From NCBI RefSeq assembly GCF_002150685.1, contig NZ_MSSW01000012.1:1-60583 (forward strand): a stretch of 60,583 nt of DNA. The letters run 5' to 3'. The DNA is from Algoriphagus antarcticus (GTDB taxonomy: Bacteria; Bacteroidota; Bacteroidia; Cytophagales; Cyclobacteriaceae). The notes under the pieces are model-generated. The model was not told the DNA's origin. It was given only the letters and a program-made list of their open reading frames with translations, and did not search any database. Both the position numbers and the translations under genes were made by a program. Positions 45,540 through 54,572 of the stretch are shown here, one piece after another (the stretch's first letter is position 1; each line of letters opens with the position of its first letter).

Positions 45540-46310
45540 CTAATTAGTATGTTTAATCATCATATTTCTATACTCAATTTTCATAGGTGGACCCACATGA
45601 ACTTGTACACCTAATAAGCCTTCATTACTTCCATTAACTTGGTCTTTATCAGTAACATCACTCATTAAATTTCCGTTAATAAAGTGCTGCAACCGGTTAC
45701 CTTTTACAATAATATGAACGCTATTCCAATCGTTTGTTTTTATCTGTGATTTAAAAACACTAATATCCCCAGTATTCCCGACATCTTTACTAGGTAACCA
45801 CTGATTATTTTTAATAAAGTCACTCAACTTTGAAGGCTCAATCGGTAGGTCCTCGAGAACTACCACTTTACCAGGATTAGCAAGGGTAGTCCTTTTCCTT
45901 TCTTCATAATTCATACCAGTAAACCAATTTTTTCCATCAATATCACATTGATATCCAACTAGCGCATAAGATACCCCATCAACAATTTGACTCCTGTAAT
46001 TAATTCCACTATTTCCATCTTCAGAAATTCTATAGTCTGCTTTGAACTCGAAATCTTTTGTTATTCCATTTTTCCAAATAATAAAGGAGTTACGATCCAA
46101 TATCGTGGCTGGCGTAACTTCACCTACAAGATTACCATTTTCAACTCTCCAATAAGTCGGATCTCCCTCCCAACCCGATAAAGATTTCCCATCAAAAATA
46201 TTTTCATAACCCTCATTGGACGAAGGTACTTTTACAGAATTACATGAAACCAATGCGTGGAACATTATTATAGCAATTAGAAATAGGCAATTTTTTATAA
46301 AATATTTCAT
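45540..46310 (-). CDS. DUF1080 lipoprotein (3-keto-glycoside hydrolase/lyase-like), copy 2
   Basis: This 256-residue lipoprotein (signal ending HALVSCNS) is clearly paralogous to 34165-34968. Shared segments include IFDGKSLSGWEGDPTYW, ISEDGNSGINYRSQ, DIDGKNWFTGMNYEERKR, NSVHIIVKGNRLQHFINGNL and LGVQVHVGPPMKIEYRNMMIK. The shared Asn/Asp/Glu-Arg positions suggest the same chemistry on 3-keto-glycosides (family knowledge). It lies within the AT-rich susC2 operon, 56 bp after susD2 and 23 bp before the cytochrome fusion. Here the gene order is reversed relative to module 1, where the cytochrome gene precedes DUF1080. Confidence 0.9.
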   Translation of the reverse strand: MKYFIKNCLFLIAIIMFHALVSCNSVKVPSSNEGYENIFDGKSLSGWEGDPTYWRVENGNLVGEVTPATILDRNSFIIWKNGITKDFEFKADYRISEDGNSGINYRSQIVDGVSYALVGYQCDIDGKNWFTGMNYEERKRTTLANPGKVVVLEDLPIEPSKLSDFIKNNQWLPSKDVGNTGDISVFKSQIKTNDWNSVHIIVKGNRLQHFINGNLMSDVTDKDQVNGSNEGLLGVQVHVGPPMKIEYRNMMIKHTN

Positions 46311-46366
46311 AGATATACAATTAATTGATATACAACCTTAAACTAATTAATTTTTAGAGTTACAAC

Positions 46367-47872
46367 TTAATAACCTGGATTTTGGATAAGATCTGGGTTA
46401 ACGATTATTTCCCTTACAGGAATAGGATATATTAAATTAAATTCGCTTACTTTAAAGGAGCCCGATAAAGGTTCCGTATTTTGAGGGTAATAATAATTAC
46501 TAGGATTACTAATAACCTTCTGTCCAAATTCATTCATTGTACTAACTACCTTACCTGATCTTATTAAGTCTTGCCATCTTTTATTTTCAAAAGCTAATTC
46601 AATTCTTCGTTCTTTTAATATAGCCTCCTTAAGATCAGGCTGAGAAATATATAAAATATTATCTAAACCTGCTCTAGATCTAACTAAATTTAAATATTCG
46701 ACTGCCTCACCACCCCTTCCTTGCTCGTTCAAACTTTCAGCAAGCATTAATAGGACATCTGCAAATCTAAAAATTGGAAAATTGCTATTAGTTTCACCAT
46801 ATCGAGCATGTGGCTGTAAATACTTTTTAATATAAGGAAAATTATTATAAAAAACACCAGGGACAGGAGAGGGACCTGTATGAAAACCAATAGACGCAGA
46901 AAATCTTATATCCTTTTCCTTATTTTCATATGCCTCCAATAATTCAGGAGCTGGGATATTAAAATTTCCAAAATTTTGAGCTGCCGGGCTAACACCTGTA
47001 ATAATAGAGGGATTAGATAATGTAGGTAAAAAAGAATATAGAAAGGTACTTCCCACATTGAAAGCAGTTCCATCTAAATAGGAAATTTCAAATATCGATT
47101 CAACATTGCCTTTATTTGAAGGCTTAAATAAATCTGCATAATTAGGCAAAAGGGAATATTCCATTTTCAAAACTTCTCTTAAAATATTTTCAGCTTCCTT
47201 CCATTTTTTTTGAGTAAGATAAACATTGCCTAATAATGTATAAGTAGCACCTAAATTCGCCTTACCTAGAATTTGATTTTTCTTTGTGGGCAATAAATCC
47301 TTTGCACTATTTAAATCAGAAATAATTCGGATATATACTTCATCAGGGCTGGATCTTGCTAAAAATGCTCCAGAATAGGAATCAGGAACCTCAAGAAACA
47401 ATGGAACTCCACCAAATTTTTTAACCAATTCGAAATACGCAAAACCTCTTAGAAACATAGCTTGCCCCTTAATCTTATCTTTATCGGCTGGAAGAAAACC
47501 AGCATCGTCAATTTTGGCTAAAATTTGGTTCGCTCTAGATATAATTTGATAATACCAAGTCCATTGATTTAACAGATGAACATTATTTGTTTCTAAAGTA
47601 AAAGTCGCAAAATCTTCCATAGGTTTTGGACCTCTATTAGCTATATTAAAAACAAAATAAGTGTTATCTGAGACAAGCTCTGATAATACCCAGTCCATAT
47701 TGTAAATACTTTGCAAAGGTTGGTATGCTCCTATTAAGGCCTGATCAAATTCGTCTTTCGTATCAAAGAACTGATCAGTTGTCACAGAAGTCTCTGGCTT
47801 AATATCTAAAAAGTCATTACAAGAACTTACTAATAAAAGAAATACCGTTGCTATGATTATATTATTTTTCAT
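46367..47872 (-). CDS. SusD/RagB family nutrient-binding outer membrane lipoprotein, copy 2
   Basis: This 501-residue lipoprotein (signal FLLLVSSC, then NDFLDIKPETSVTTDQFF) has the SusD features: GQAMFLRGFAYFELVKKFGGVPL near the N-terminal TPRs, and FRFADVLLMLAESLNEQGRGGEAVEYLNLVRSRAGL and ELAFENKRWQDLIRSGK at the C-terminus (each quoted in part from contiguous helices). It follows susC2 by 21 bp and is AT-rich. It should form the surface lid of the second transporter. The segment YYYPQNTEP near the C-terminus is a family signature. Confidence 0.94.
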   Translation of the reverse strand: MKNNIIIATVFLLLVSSCNDFLDIKPETSVTTDQFFDTKDEFDQALIGAYQPLQSIYNMDWVLSELVSDNTYFVFNIANRGPKPMEDFATFTLETNNVHLLNQWTWYYQIISRANQILAKIDDAGFLPADKDKIKGQAMFLRGFAYFELVKKFGGVPLFLEVPDSYSGAFLARSSPDEVYIRIISDLNSAKDLLPTKKNQILGKANLGATYTLLGNVYLTQKKWKEAENILREVLKMEYSLLPNYADLFKPSNKGNVESIFEISYLDGTAFNVGSTFLYSFLPTLSNPSIITGVSPAAQNFGNFNIPAPELLEAYENKEKDIRFSASIGFHTGPSPVPGVFYNNFPYIKKYLQPHARYGETNSNFPIFRFADVLLMLAESLNEQGRGGEAVEYLNLVRSRAGLDNILYISQPDLKEAILKERRIELAFENKRWQDLIRSGKVVSTMNEFGQKVISNPSNYYYPQNTEPLSGSFKVSEFNLIYPIPVREIIVNPDLIQNPGY

Positions 47873-47893
47873 GATGTCTCAGTTTAAATTAGA

Positions 47894-50800
47894 TTAGAAA
47901 GTAACATTAAAGCCTACACTTATGGTTCTAGGTATCGGGTAAGAATTTTCATCAACTCCAGGGTTTATACCGCTCCCTGAATTTCGAGTATTAACTTCTG
48001 GGTTTGTGCCTGGATAATTAGTAAATAGAAAAGCGTTTTGAACACTACTATAAACCCGTAAATTATCTATAAATTTGTTATTTTCCATTGGAAAATTATA
48101 GCTTAATGAAATTGTCCTTACAGATATATAACTCCCATCCTTTATAAAACGAGAATGCCATCTATCTCTTTCCAAGAAGGTTGTTCCTGCCTGAGTACTT
48201 CCATACAACCCTTTCCCAGGATTTTCAGGTGATTTCCATCTATCCTTTACCTCTTCTAATACGTTGAATACACCATCTAAATTAGTAACCCAGTTATCAT
48301 AATGTGTTAAAATTTGATTTCCATATGAACCAACAAGCACTATAGATAAATTAAAATTACTGAATGAAAAATCATTTGTAAAACCTAGAGTATATTTTGG
48401 CCATGGATTACCTATTTCTGTATAATCTCCAGGAAATGTAATCACCCCATCCCCGTTCAAATCTTCGAATTTTATAGTCCCAACTTGAGATGAACTGTGT
48501 TTTGGAGAACTATCAAAATCTTGTTGATTTATATAAACTCCGTCTTGAACAGCTCCATAGAATTGACCCAATGGTCTTCCCACTTGAGTTCTATGACTAA
48601 AGAAACCATAACCAGAAAGGCCATGAAAAAACACTCCACCTGCCGTACTTAGACTAACTGTTTCATTTCTATCAAATGAAATATTAAAATTAGAGTTCCA
48701 CGAAAATCTATCATTATTTATTAAAAATGAATTTATACCTATTTCGTGACCCCAAAATTTCAATTCTCCTACATTGGTCTGAAGTGAATTGAACCCTGAT
48801 GATAATGGAATATCTACATTGTATAATAAATCACTAGATATTCTTGTATAGTAATTATAGGTAATTTGAACTTTATCATTAAACAATGTCAAATCAGTAC
48901 CAATATTGAATTGCTTGTTTCTTTCCCATCCAAGTGCTGGATCTCCTATGTTACTAACACCACGACCTTGTCTAAAACTATTTCCAAAAACATAATTTGA
49001 GGGAGTAAGTGAACTTCTAAAAGCATAATTGCCAATATTGAAATTACCAACAACACCATAACTTGATCTTATTTTAAAAAAAGAAATTGCCTCTATATTC
49101 CAAAAATCTTCTTCAGAAACAACCCAACCTAAAGATAAGGATGGAAAATTACCCCATCTGTTTTGTGGTCCAAATCGAGATGAGCCATCTCTCCTAATTG
49201 CCCCAGATAATAAGTATTTATTTTTATAGTTGTAGTTTACTCTCGCAAGGTATGAAAGTAATGACCACTCTTGGACATCATTAGTAACAGCTATTTGACT
49301 TGCAGCACTTACTGCTTGGATTTTATCATCGGGATAATTTGTGGCATTAATAAAGGTGTTTTCAAATCTAGATTTCTGGGATGTAAACCCTATCAATACA
49401 TCAAATTTATGTCCATTTACCTCTTTATTATAGTCTATTGTATTTTCAATTAACCAATTTTTTAGACTAGTATTTCGCTCAGATCCAAATGGAATAACTG
49501 GTGGTGGAAGAAATAACCTTCCTGCTGTCGATGGATTAAATTGAAAAATTTTATTTTCATTCAATTCAATATTAGCACTGACCTTAGCCTTCAACCCTTT
49601 GATTATCTCATATTCAATAATTGAATTAGAAAGTATTGAAAGATTTTGATCTTCATAAACGCGCTCTTTAGCAACCCTTAACCAGTTAGGATTTCCAAAT
49701 GAGGACGGATCAGATGCAGTTAACCTTAAATTACCATCTTCGTCATATGGACCAACCAAAGGCGTTGTAATAAGCGCAGATGAAACAATATTACCACCTG
49801 CAGCACCATATGGATTTCCATCTGAACTAAAATTAGTATTAGTAGCATACGTAGGAGCTAAATTGAAACTAATCTTTAGTTTATCACTAGCTTGAAAACC
49901 AGTGTTAAATCTTAAAGAATACCTTTCATATCCTGTCCCAACTACAACACCTTCTTGATTAAAATATCCAGCAGTCACCGCAGAGCTAAATTTTTTTGAC
50001 CCGCCTCTGAGCGTCAGATTATAACTTTGTATCGTTCCAATTCTTGAAATCTCATCCATCCAATTTGTGCCAGAATCAGCATATGAGGCAGGGTCTTGAA
50101 ACATTGGATTTACAGGCCTCTTATTCAACTCTGCTGTTTCTTTTTGAAATTGAGCATATTGAACAGCGTCCATCATTTTTAAATTTCGGTTTTCAGGCAC
50201 TCTATCAAATCCAATAAATGAATCAAATTCGATTTGCATTTTACCTGCTCTAGCTAATTTTGTTTGAATCAAAACAACACCATTTGCACCTCTTGACCCA
50301 TATAAAGCAGTAGCAGCAGCATCCTTTAAAACACTTATTGTTTCAATTTCGGCTGGATTTAAATTATTCAATCCACCAGAAACTGGCATACCATCAATCA
50401 CATATAATGGTTCCGATCCTGCACTGATTGAAGCCGATCCTCTAATTTGGAATCTCATGCCTTCACCAGGTCTACCTGTAGTTTGATTGACTCGAACGCC
50501 AAGAATTTTTCCCTGGAGCATTTGACCTATTTGAGGAACTGGAGCTTTTGTAAGGTCTTCAAAACTGATACTTTCTACGGCAGAAGAGATGTCTCTGGTA
50601 GTTTGACTACCGTAACCCACTACAACTACTTCTGACAAGTCTGAGGTGGAATATGCAAGCGCAACCTGAATATTTGTACTTTCAGATGTAACTACCACCT
50701 CATTGGTAGTAAATCCAATAAAGCTCACTACTAAAGTTTCGCCTACAGAAGCTTGGATTTCAAACGAACCATCAATATCCGTCACAGTCCCTTTCTGTGT

Positions 50801-50971
50801 ACCTTTGACAGAAATTAATGCTCCTGGAACGGGCTCGTTGTCCTCCTCGGATACCACAGTACCTTTTACTGTAATCGACTGTGAAAACGATGAAGACACA
50901 GATACAATAAAGACCGCCAATAAAAAACCTACAAATCGGGTTTTTAGAAATGATTGATAATTATTTAGCAT
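47894..50971 (-). CDS. SusC/RagA family TonB-linked outer membrane transporter, copy 2 (apparent chimera)
   Basis: This 1025-residue protein has the same domain order as copy 1: signal peptide (VGFLLAVFIVSVSSSFSQ), regulatory-like domain, DLSEVVVVGYGSQ, plug and barrel ending in SVGFNVTF. Up to about codon 123 (50600-50971) it is close to copy 1 in both DNA and protein. After GYGSQ the similarity drops sharply and the DNA becomes AT-rich (roughly one third GC by eye, against over 40% in the neighbours). The 5' flank is also shared with copy 1. Recombination between a resident N-terminus and an acquired receptor body is the simplest explanation. First gene of a four-gene operon. Confidence 0.94.
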   Translation of the reverse strand: MLNNYQSFLKTRFVGFLLAVFIVSVSSSFSQSITVKGTVVSEEDNEPVPGALISVKGTQKGTVTDIDGSFEIQASVGETLVVSFIGFTTNEVVVTSESTNIQVALAYSTSDLSEVVVVGYGSQTTRDISSAVESISFEDLTKAPVPQIGQMLQGKILGVRVNQTTGRPGEGMRFQIRGSASISAGSEPLYVIDGMPVSGGLNNLNPAEIETISVLKDAAATALYGSRGANGVVLIQTKLARAGKMQIEFDSFIGFDRVPENRNLKMMDAVQYAQFQKETAELNKRPVNPMFQDPASYADSGTNWMDEISRIGTIQSYNLTLRGGSKKFSSAVTAGYFNQEGVVVGTGYERYSLRFNTGFQASDKLKISFNLAPTYATNTNFSSDGNPYGAAGGNIVSSALITTPLVGPYDEDGNLRLTASDPSSFGNPNWLRVAKERVYEDQNLSILSNSIIEYEIIKGLKAKVSANIELNENKIFQFNPSTAGRLFLPPPVIPFGSERNTSLKNWLIENTIDYNKEVNGHKFDVLIGFTSQKSRFENTFINATNYPDDKIQAVSAASQIAVTNDVQEWSLLSYLARVNYNYKNKYLLSGAIRRDGSSRFGPQNRWGNFPSLSLGWVVSEEDFWNIEAISFFKIRSSYGVVGNFNIGNYAFRSSLTPSNYVFGNSFRQGRGVSNIGDPALGWERNKQFNIGTDLTLFNDKVQITYNYYTRISSDLLYNVDIPLSSGFNSLQTNVGELKFWGHEIGINSFLINNDRFSWNSNFNISFDRNETVSLSTAGGVFFHGLSGYGFFSHRTQVGRPLGQFYGAVQDGVYINQQDFDSSPKHSSSQVGTIKFEDLNGDGVITFPGDYTEIGNPWPKYTLGFTNDFSFSNFNLSIVLVGSYGNQILTHYDNWVTNLDGVFNVLEEVKDRWKSPENPGKGLYGSTQAGTTFLERDRWHSRFIKDGSYISVRTISLSYNFPMENNKFIDNLRVYSSVQNAFLFTNYPGTNPEVNTRNSGSGINPGVDENSYPIPRTISVGFNVTF

Positions 50972-51290
50972 TGGAATGGGTTTAAGTAGTAATTTTAAAA
51001 CTTATCCAATTAACCATTAAAGATGATTTGTTCTATCCTGCACCATCCTGAATATCACATACTTAAATATTTATTTTATAAATTTAAAAACAGGACACTA
51101 CAGGATAGATATAAAATTTAAATCATTTAAATAAACTATATAGTGTACAACAAAAATTTCCTTTGAACGCATTAATTCACCCTAGGCAATTGATCTCCTA
51201 ATCATTCAAGAAAGCATTGTATACCAATCTTCAATTGATAATCCCGCCGTTTATCCCTAATATTAGCTATCACTAGTTCATACCCAAAAA
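50972..51290. promoter_or_regulatory. Divergent regulatory region between susC2 and the cytochrome fusion gene
   Basis: This 319-bp region has no reading frame. It contains an inverted pair of the direct-repeat motif: CTATCCTGCACCATCCTG at 51033-51050, facing susC2, and CAGGACACTACAGGATAG at 51091-51108, facing the cytochrome gene. The two differ at 4 of 18 positions once oriented alike. About 85 bp next to susC2 resemble the susC1 leader. The rest is AT-rich. Joint control of both transcription units by one regulator is inferred; no regulator gene is in the window. Confidence 0.65.
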
Positions 51291-54200
51291 ATGCTTAATA
51301 AATCTCCCCAAAACCTCTTTGTCCTTATCTTATTGGGACTCCTTACTTTTCAATGTACTCAGAAAGAAACTTTCATATTACAACCCAATACTAGAATCGC
51401 CCTGATCGGAAACAATTTGGGCTCTAGAATGATGGATTATGGAAGTTTTGAGACAGAGATGCAACTCAGAAATCCTGACAAGAATTTATTCATAAGAAAC
51501 CTTGCAGACCCTGGAGACACACCTGGTTTTAGACCTCGATCGGGGACGAATGATCCGTGGGCATTCCCAGGAGCTGGGGATTTCCAGGATGAGTTCGCCA
51601 CTCCTTCAGGAAGCATAGGTCATTTTGAAAAGCCTGACGAATGGCTCACCAGACTTCAAACTGACATCATTATAGCATTTTTTGGCTCTAATGAATCTTT
51701 TCAGGGAGTAGATGGCATTGAAAACTATAAGGCAGAATTGGACGCTTTTATAAAGCATACACTCCGTCAGCAATATCATGACACGCTTTCCCCGAAATTG
51801 GCAATCGTCTCTCCTATCGCTTTTGAAGACTTATCAGAAAAAATCGATGTCCCAGATGGGAAGACTGAAAATGAAAGCTTGAATCTCTACACAGTCGCCA
51901 TGCAAGAGATTGCTGAAAACAACAAGGTAATATTTGTCGATGCTTTTACTCCCAGCAAGCAATGGTATTTGGAGACGGAAGAAGATTTGACAATCGATGG
52001 CTCACAGCTGAACGAAGCTGGCTACAAAAAATTAGCGGTGCTTTTGGCAGATGAAATTTTTGGTGAGCAAAAAATCAAAAATGAAGCAAATCGTGAACTA
52101 GTACATGAAGCTGTACAGGAGAAAAATTGGTTTTGGAGAAATGACTACAAAATCCCGAATGGCGTTCACGTGTTTGGGAGAAGATACGATCCTTTTGGTC
52201 CAGACAATTATCCTTTTGAATTAGAAAAAATCCGCCAGATGACTGCGATCAGAGATACCGCGATCTGGATGGCAAATAAAGGTGAAAAGAAAGATCTTGC
52301 AGCTGCCGATGCAGATACTGAAAAGCTCCCAGAAGTAGAGACAAATTACAATCCTGCAGCCAATGGAAGTCTTGAATATCTCTATGGTGAAGCCGCTCTC
52401 GCCAAACTAAAAGTAGCTCCAGGATACAAAATCGAGCTTTTCGCTTCAGAAGAAGAATGGCCAAATCTTGCAAATCCTGTTCAACTTTCCTTTGACAATA
52501 AAGGCAGACTTTGGGTGGCGACCATGCCGAGTTATCCTCATTACAAGCCGGGTGATTCAAGACCCGCTGATAAGCTTTTGATCTACGAAGACACAGATAA
52601 TGATGGCAAAGCCGATAAGGAAACTGTATTTGCAGATGATCTGCATATTCCTGTTGGCTTCGAACTGGCAGCTGAAGGCGTCTACGTTTCCCAGGGAAAC
52701 AACCTTATCATATTAAAGGATGATAATAATGACGACAAAGCTGATCGCAAAGAAATCTTGCTAAGCGGCTTTGACGATCACGATACTCACCATGCGATTT
52801 CTGCTTTTACCACAGATGAGTCCGGTGCGATCTACATGGCAGAGGGAGTTTTCTTGCATACGAATGTGGAAACATCTTATGGCCCTGTTCGTGCGACAAA
52901 TGGTGGTTTTTACCGATACACTCCAAGCAGACATAAGCTGGAGCGAGTGGCTCAGGTAAGTATTCCGAACCCTTGGGGAATTGCTTTTGACGAATGGGGA
53001 CAAAACTTCTATGCAGAGACTTCTGGCCCTAATGTTAACTACATGATGCCTGCTTCAGTACTTCCACGCTATGGCAATGCCACGAATAAAGGAGCAAACC
53101 TGATCCAAAAAGATCAAATGGTGCGCCCAACTTCCGGTCTTGAATTTATCTCCAGCAGACATTTCCCGGATGATGTGCAGGGTGATATGATCATCAATAA
53201 CACCATCGGGTTTTTGGGAACCAAGCAGCATCAGATGATCGATGAGGAAATTGGCTTTTCTACCAAATGGAGACAGGATTTACTTACCTCCACTGACAGA
53301 AATTTCCGTCCGGTAGATATGGAAATCGCTCCTGACGGTTCTCTTTACGTGGTCGATTGGCACAATATCCTAATCGGTCACATGCAGCATAATGCACGTG
53401 ACCCACTTAGAGATCACCAGCACGGGAGGATCTACAGAATCACCTATCCTTCTAGACCTTTGGTCACTCCAGCTAAAATCGATGGGGCAAGCATTCCTGC
53501 ACTACTAGAAAATCTAAAACTCCCTGAATACAGATCGCGATACAGAACTCGTAGAGAATTGCGGGGAAGAGACCAAGCCGAAGTTTCAGAGGCAGTGGCT
53601 GACTGGGCAAGTAAGTTGGACAAGAACGATTCTAAATACGAGCACAATCTCCTGGAAGCACTTTGGGTGAGCTGGGGAATCAATAAAGTAAACCAGGACT
53701 TACTTGAGCAATTGCTAAAAGCAAAAGATTATAGAGCAAGAGCTGCTGCAGTACGGGTACTTCGATACACCGGCCATCAGGTTTCCAATCAGAAAGAGCT
53801 GATGACAGAGGCAGTAAAAGATGAAAATGGTCGCGTTAGACTTGAAGCAATCGTGGCGGCATCTTGGATGCCACGTGAGGAAGGCTTGGAGGTTCTTTCG
53901 GCAGCTGAAGGTAGCGAGATGGACAAGTGGATCACTCCTGCTTATGAAACTGCCGTGGCTCATCTTTCAGGCTTATCAGTGGAAGACAAAAAAGTAGAAG
54001 ATATCAAGTCCTCCTTGACAGGTTCGGATAGAGAACTTTTTGTACTTGGTAAAGAAATTTATGCTAGAGAAGGCTACTGCAGCACCTGTCATCAGCATGA
54101 TGGTCAAGGCTTATCCGCTTCACAGTTCCCTCCACTTGCAGGTACCCCTTGGGTCACTGGAAGTGAAGAACGCCTGATCAAAATAGTCTTGAAAGGCATG

Positions 54201-54440
54201 ATGGGACCGATTACAGTTTTAGGCAGAGAATATCCTGGGCAAGTTCCCATGACACCCTTTGAGGGAATGCTTAACGATACTGAAGTTGCAGCTGTCTTAA
54301 CCTATGTAAGAAACTCTTTTGGCAATCAAGCTTCGTCTATTTCGCCTGATTTGGTGAAAAAAGTAAGAGCGGAAGTCAAAGATCATAAGGGATTCTACCA
54401 GCCTGCAGATCTGCTGAAAGCTCATCCGATGGAGAAGTAG
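51291..54440 (+). CDS. SGNH-like/propeller/HEAT/cytochrome c lipoprotein (PVC-type heme-binding)
   Basis: This 1049-residue protein has a lipoprotein signal (LLGLLTFQC). The N-terminal SGNH/GDSL-hydrolase-like domain (about 30-260) begins RIALIGNNLGSRM and has AFFGSNESF and a later DGSQLNEAGY; the usual GDS serine is not evident, so it may be inactive. A sorbosone-dehydrogenase-like propeller follows (about 365-750; GYKIELFASEEEWPNLANPVQLSFD quoted in part, PSYPHYKPGD, VDWHNILIGH), then HEAT-type helices (about 770-905) and cytochrome c with CSTCH (930-934). It is periplasmic or surface-exposed. It is divergent from susC2 and shares its regulatory region. Confidence 0.88.
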   Translation: MLNKSPQNLFVLILLGLLTFQCTQKETFILQPNTRIALIGNNLGSRMMDYGSFETEMQLRNPDKNLFIRNLADPGDTPGFRPRSGTNDPWAFPGAGDFQDEFATPSGSIGHFEKPDEWLTRLQTDIIIAFFGSNESFQGVDGIENYKAELDAFIKHTLRQQYHDTLSPKLAIVSPIAFEDLSEKIDVPDGKTENESLNLYTVAMQEIAENNKVIFVDAFTPSKQWYLETEEDLTIDGSQLNEAGYKKLAVLLADEIFGEQKIKNEANRELVHEAVQEKNWFWRNDYKIPNGVHVFGRRYDPFGPDNYPFELEKIRQMTAIRDTAIWMANKGEKKDLAAADADTEKLPEVETNYNPAANGSLEYLYGEAALAKLKVAPGYKIELFASEEEWPNLANPVQLSFDNKGRLWVATMPSYPHYKPGDSRPADKLLIYEDTDNDGKADKETVFADDLHIPVGFELAAEGVYVSQGNNLIILKDDNNDDKADRKEILLSGFDDHDTHHAISAFTTDESGAIYMAEGVFLHTNVETSYGPVRATNGGFYRYTPSRHKLERVAQVSIPNPWGIAFDEWGQNFYAETSGPNVNYMMPASVLPRYGNATNKGANLIQKDQMVRPTSGLEFISSRHFPDDVQGDMIINNTIGFLGTKQHQMIDEEIGFSTKWRQDLLTSTDRNFRPVDMEIAPDGSLYVVDWHNILIGHMQHNARDPLRDHQHGRIYRITYPSRPLVTPAKIDGASIPALLENLKLPEYRSRYRTRRELRGRDQAEVSEAVADWASKLDKNDSKYEHNLLEALWVSWGINKVNQDLLEQLLKAKDYRARAAAVRVLRYTGHQVSNQKELMTEAVKDENGRVRLEAIVAASWMPREEGLEVLSAAEGSEMDKWITPAYETAVAHLSGLSVEDKKVEDIKSSLTGSDRELFVLGKEIYAREGYCSTCHQHDGQGLSASQFPPLAGTPWVTGSEERLIKIVLKGMMGPITVLGREYPGQVPMTPFEGMLNDTEVAAVLTYVRNSFGNQASSISPDLVKKVRAEVKDHKGFYQPADLLKAHPMEK

Positions 54441-54446
54441 TTGGTG

Positions 54447-54488
54447 GATGTCGGATGTCGGGTGTCGGGTGTCGGGTGTCGGGTGTCG
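54447..54488. repeat. 7-bp tandem repeat, six units
   Basis: GATGTCG twice is followed by GGTGTCG four times, starting 6 bp after a stop codon and ending before a terminator. The number of identical units suggests possible length variation. It is non-coding. Confidence 0.8.
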
Positions 54489-54495
54489 GATAAAG

Positions 54496-54539
54496 AAAAT
54501 TGGGTCCTAGGGTTTGAGTTCCTTGTGACCCAATTTTTT
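54496..54539 (+). terminator. Rho-independent terminator after the cytochrome fusion gene
   Basis: AAAATTGGGTC pairs with GACCCAATTTT around a 20-nt loop and ends in six T. It separates the cytochrome gene from the FG-GAP gene, although the latter may have its own promoter. Confidence 0.8.
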
Positions 54540-54572
54540 CACTCTGATTTAACCAGTTAAAATTTCAATTCT

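Noticed and set aside
54447..54488. Possible CRISPR array
   Set aside because: Units are 7 bp without spacers, and no cas genes are in the window.
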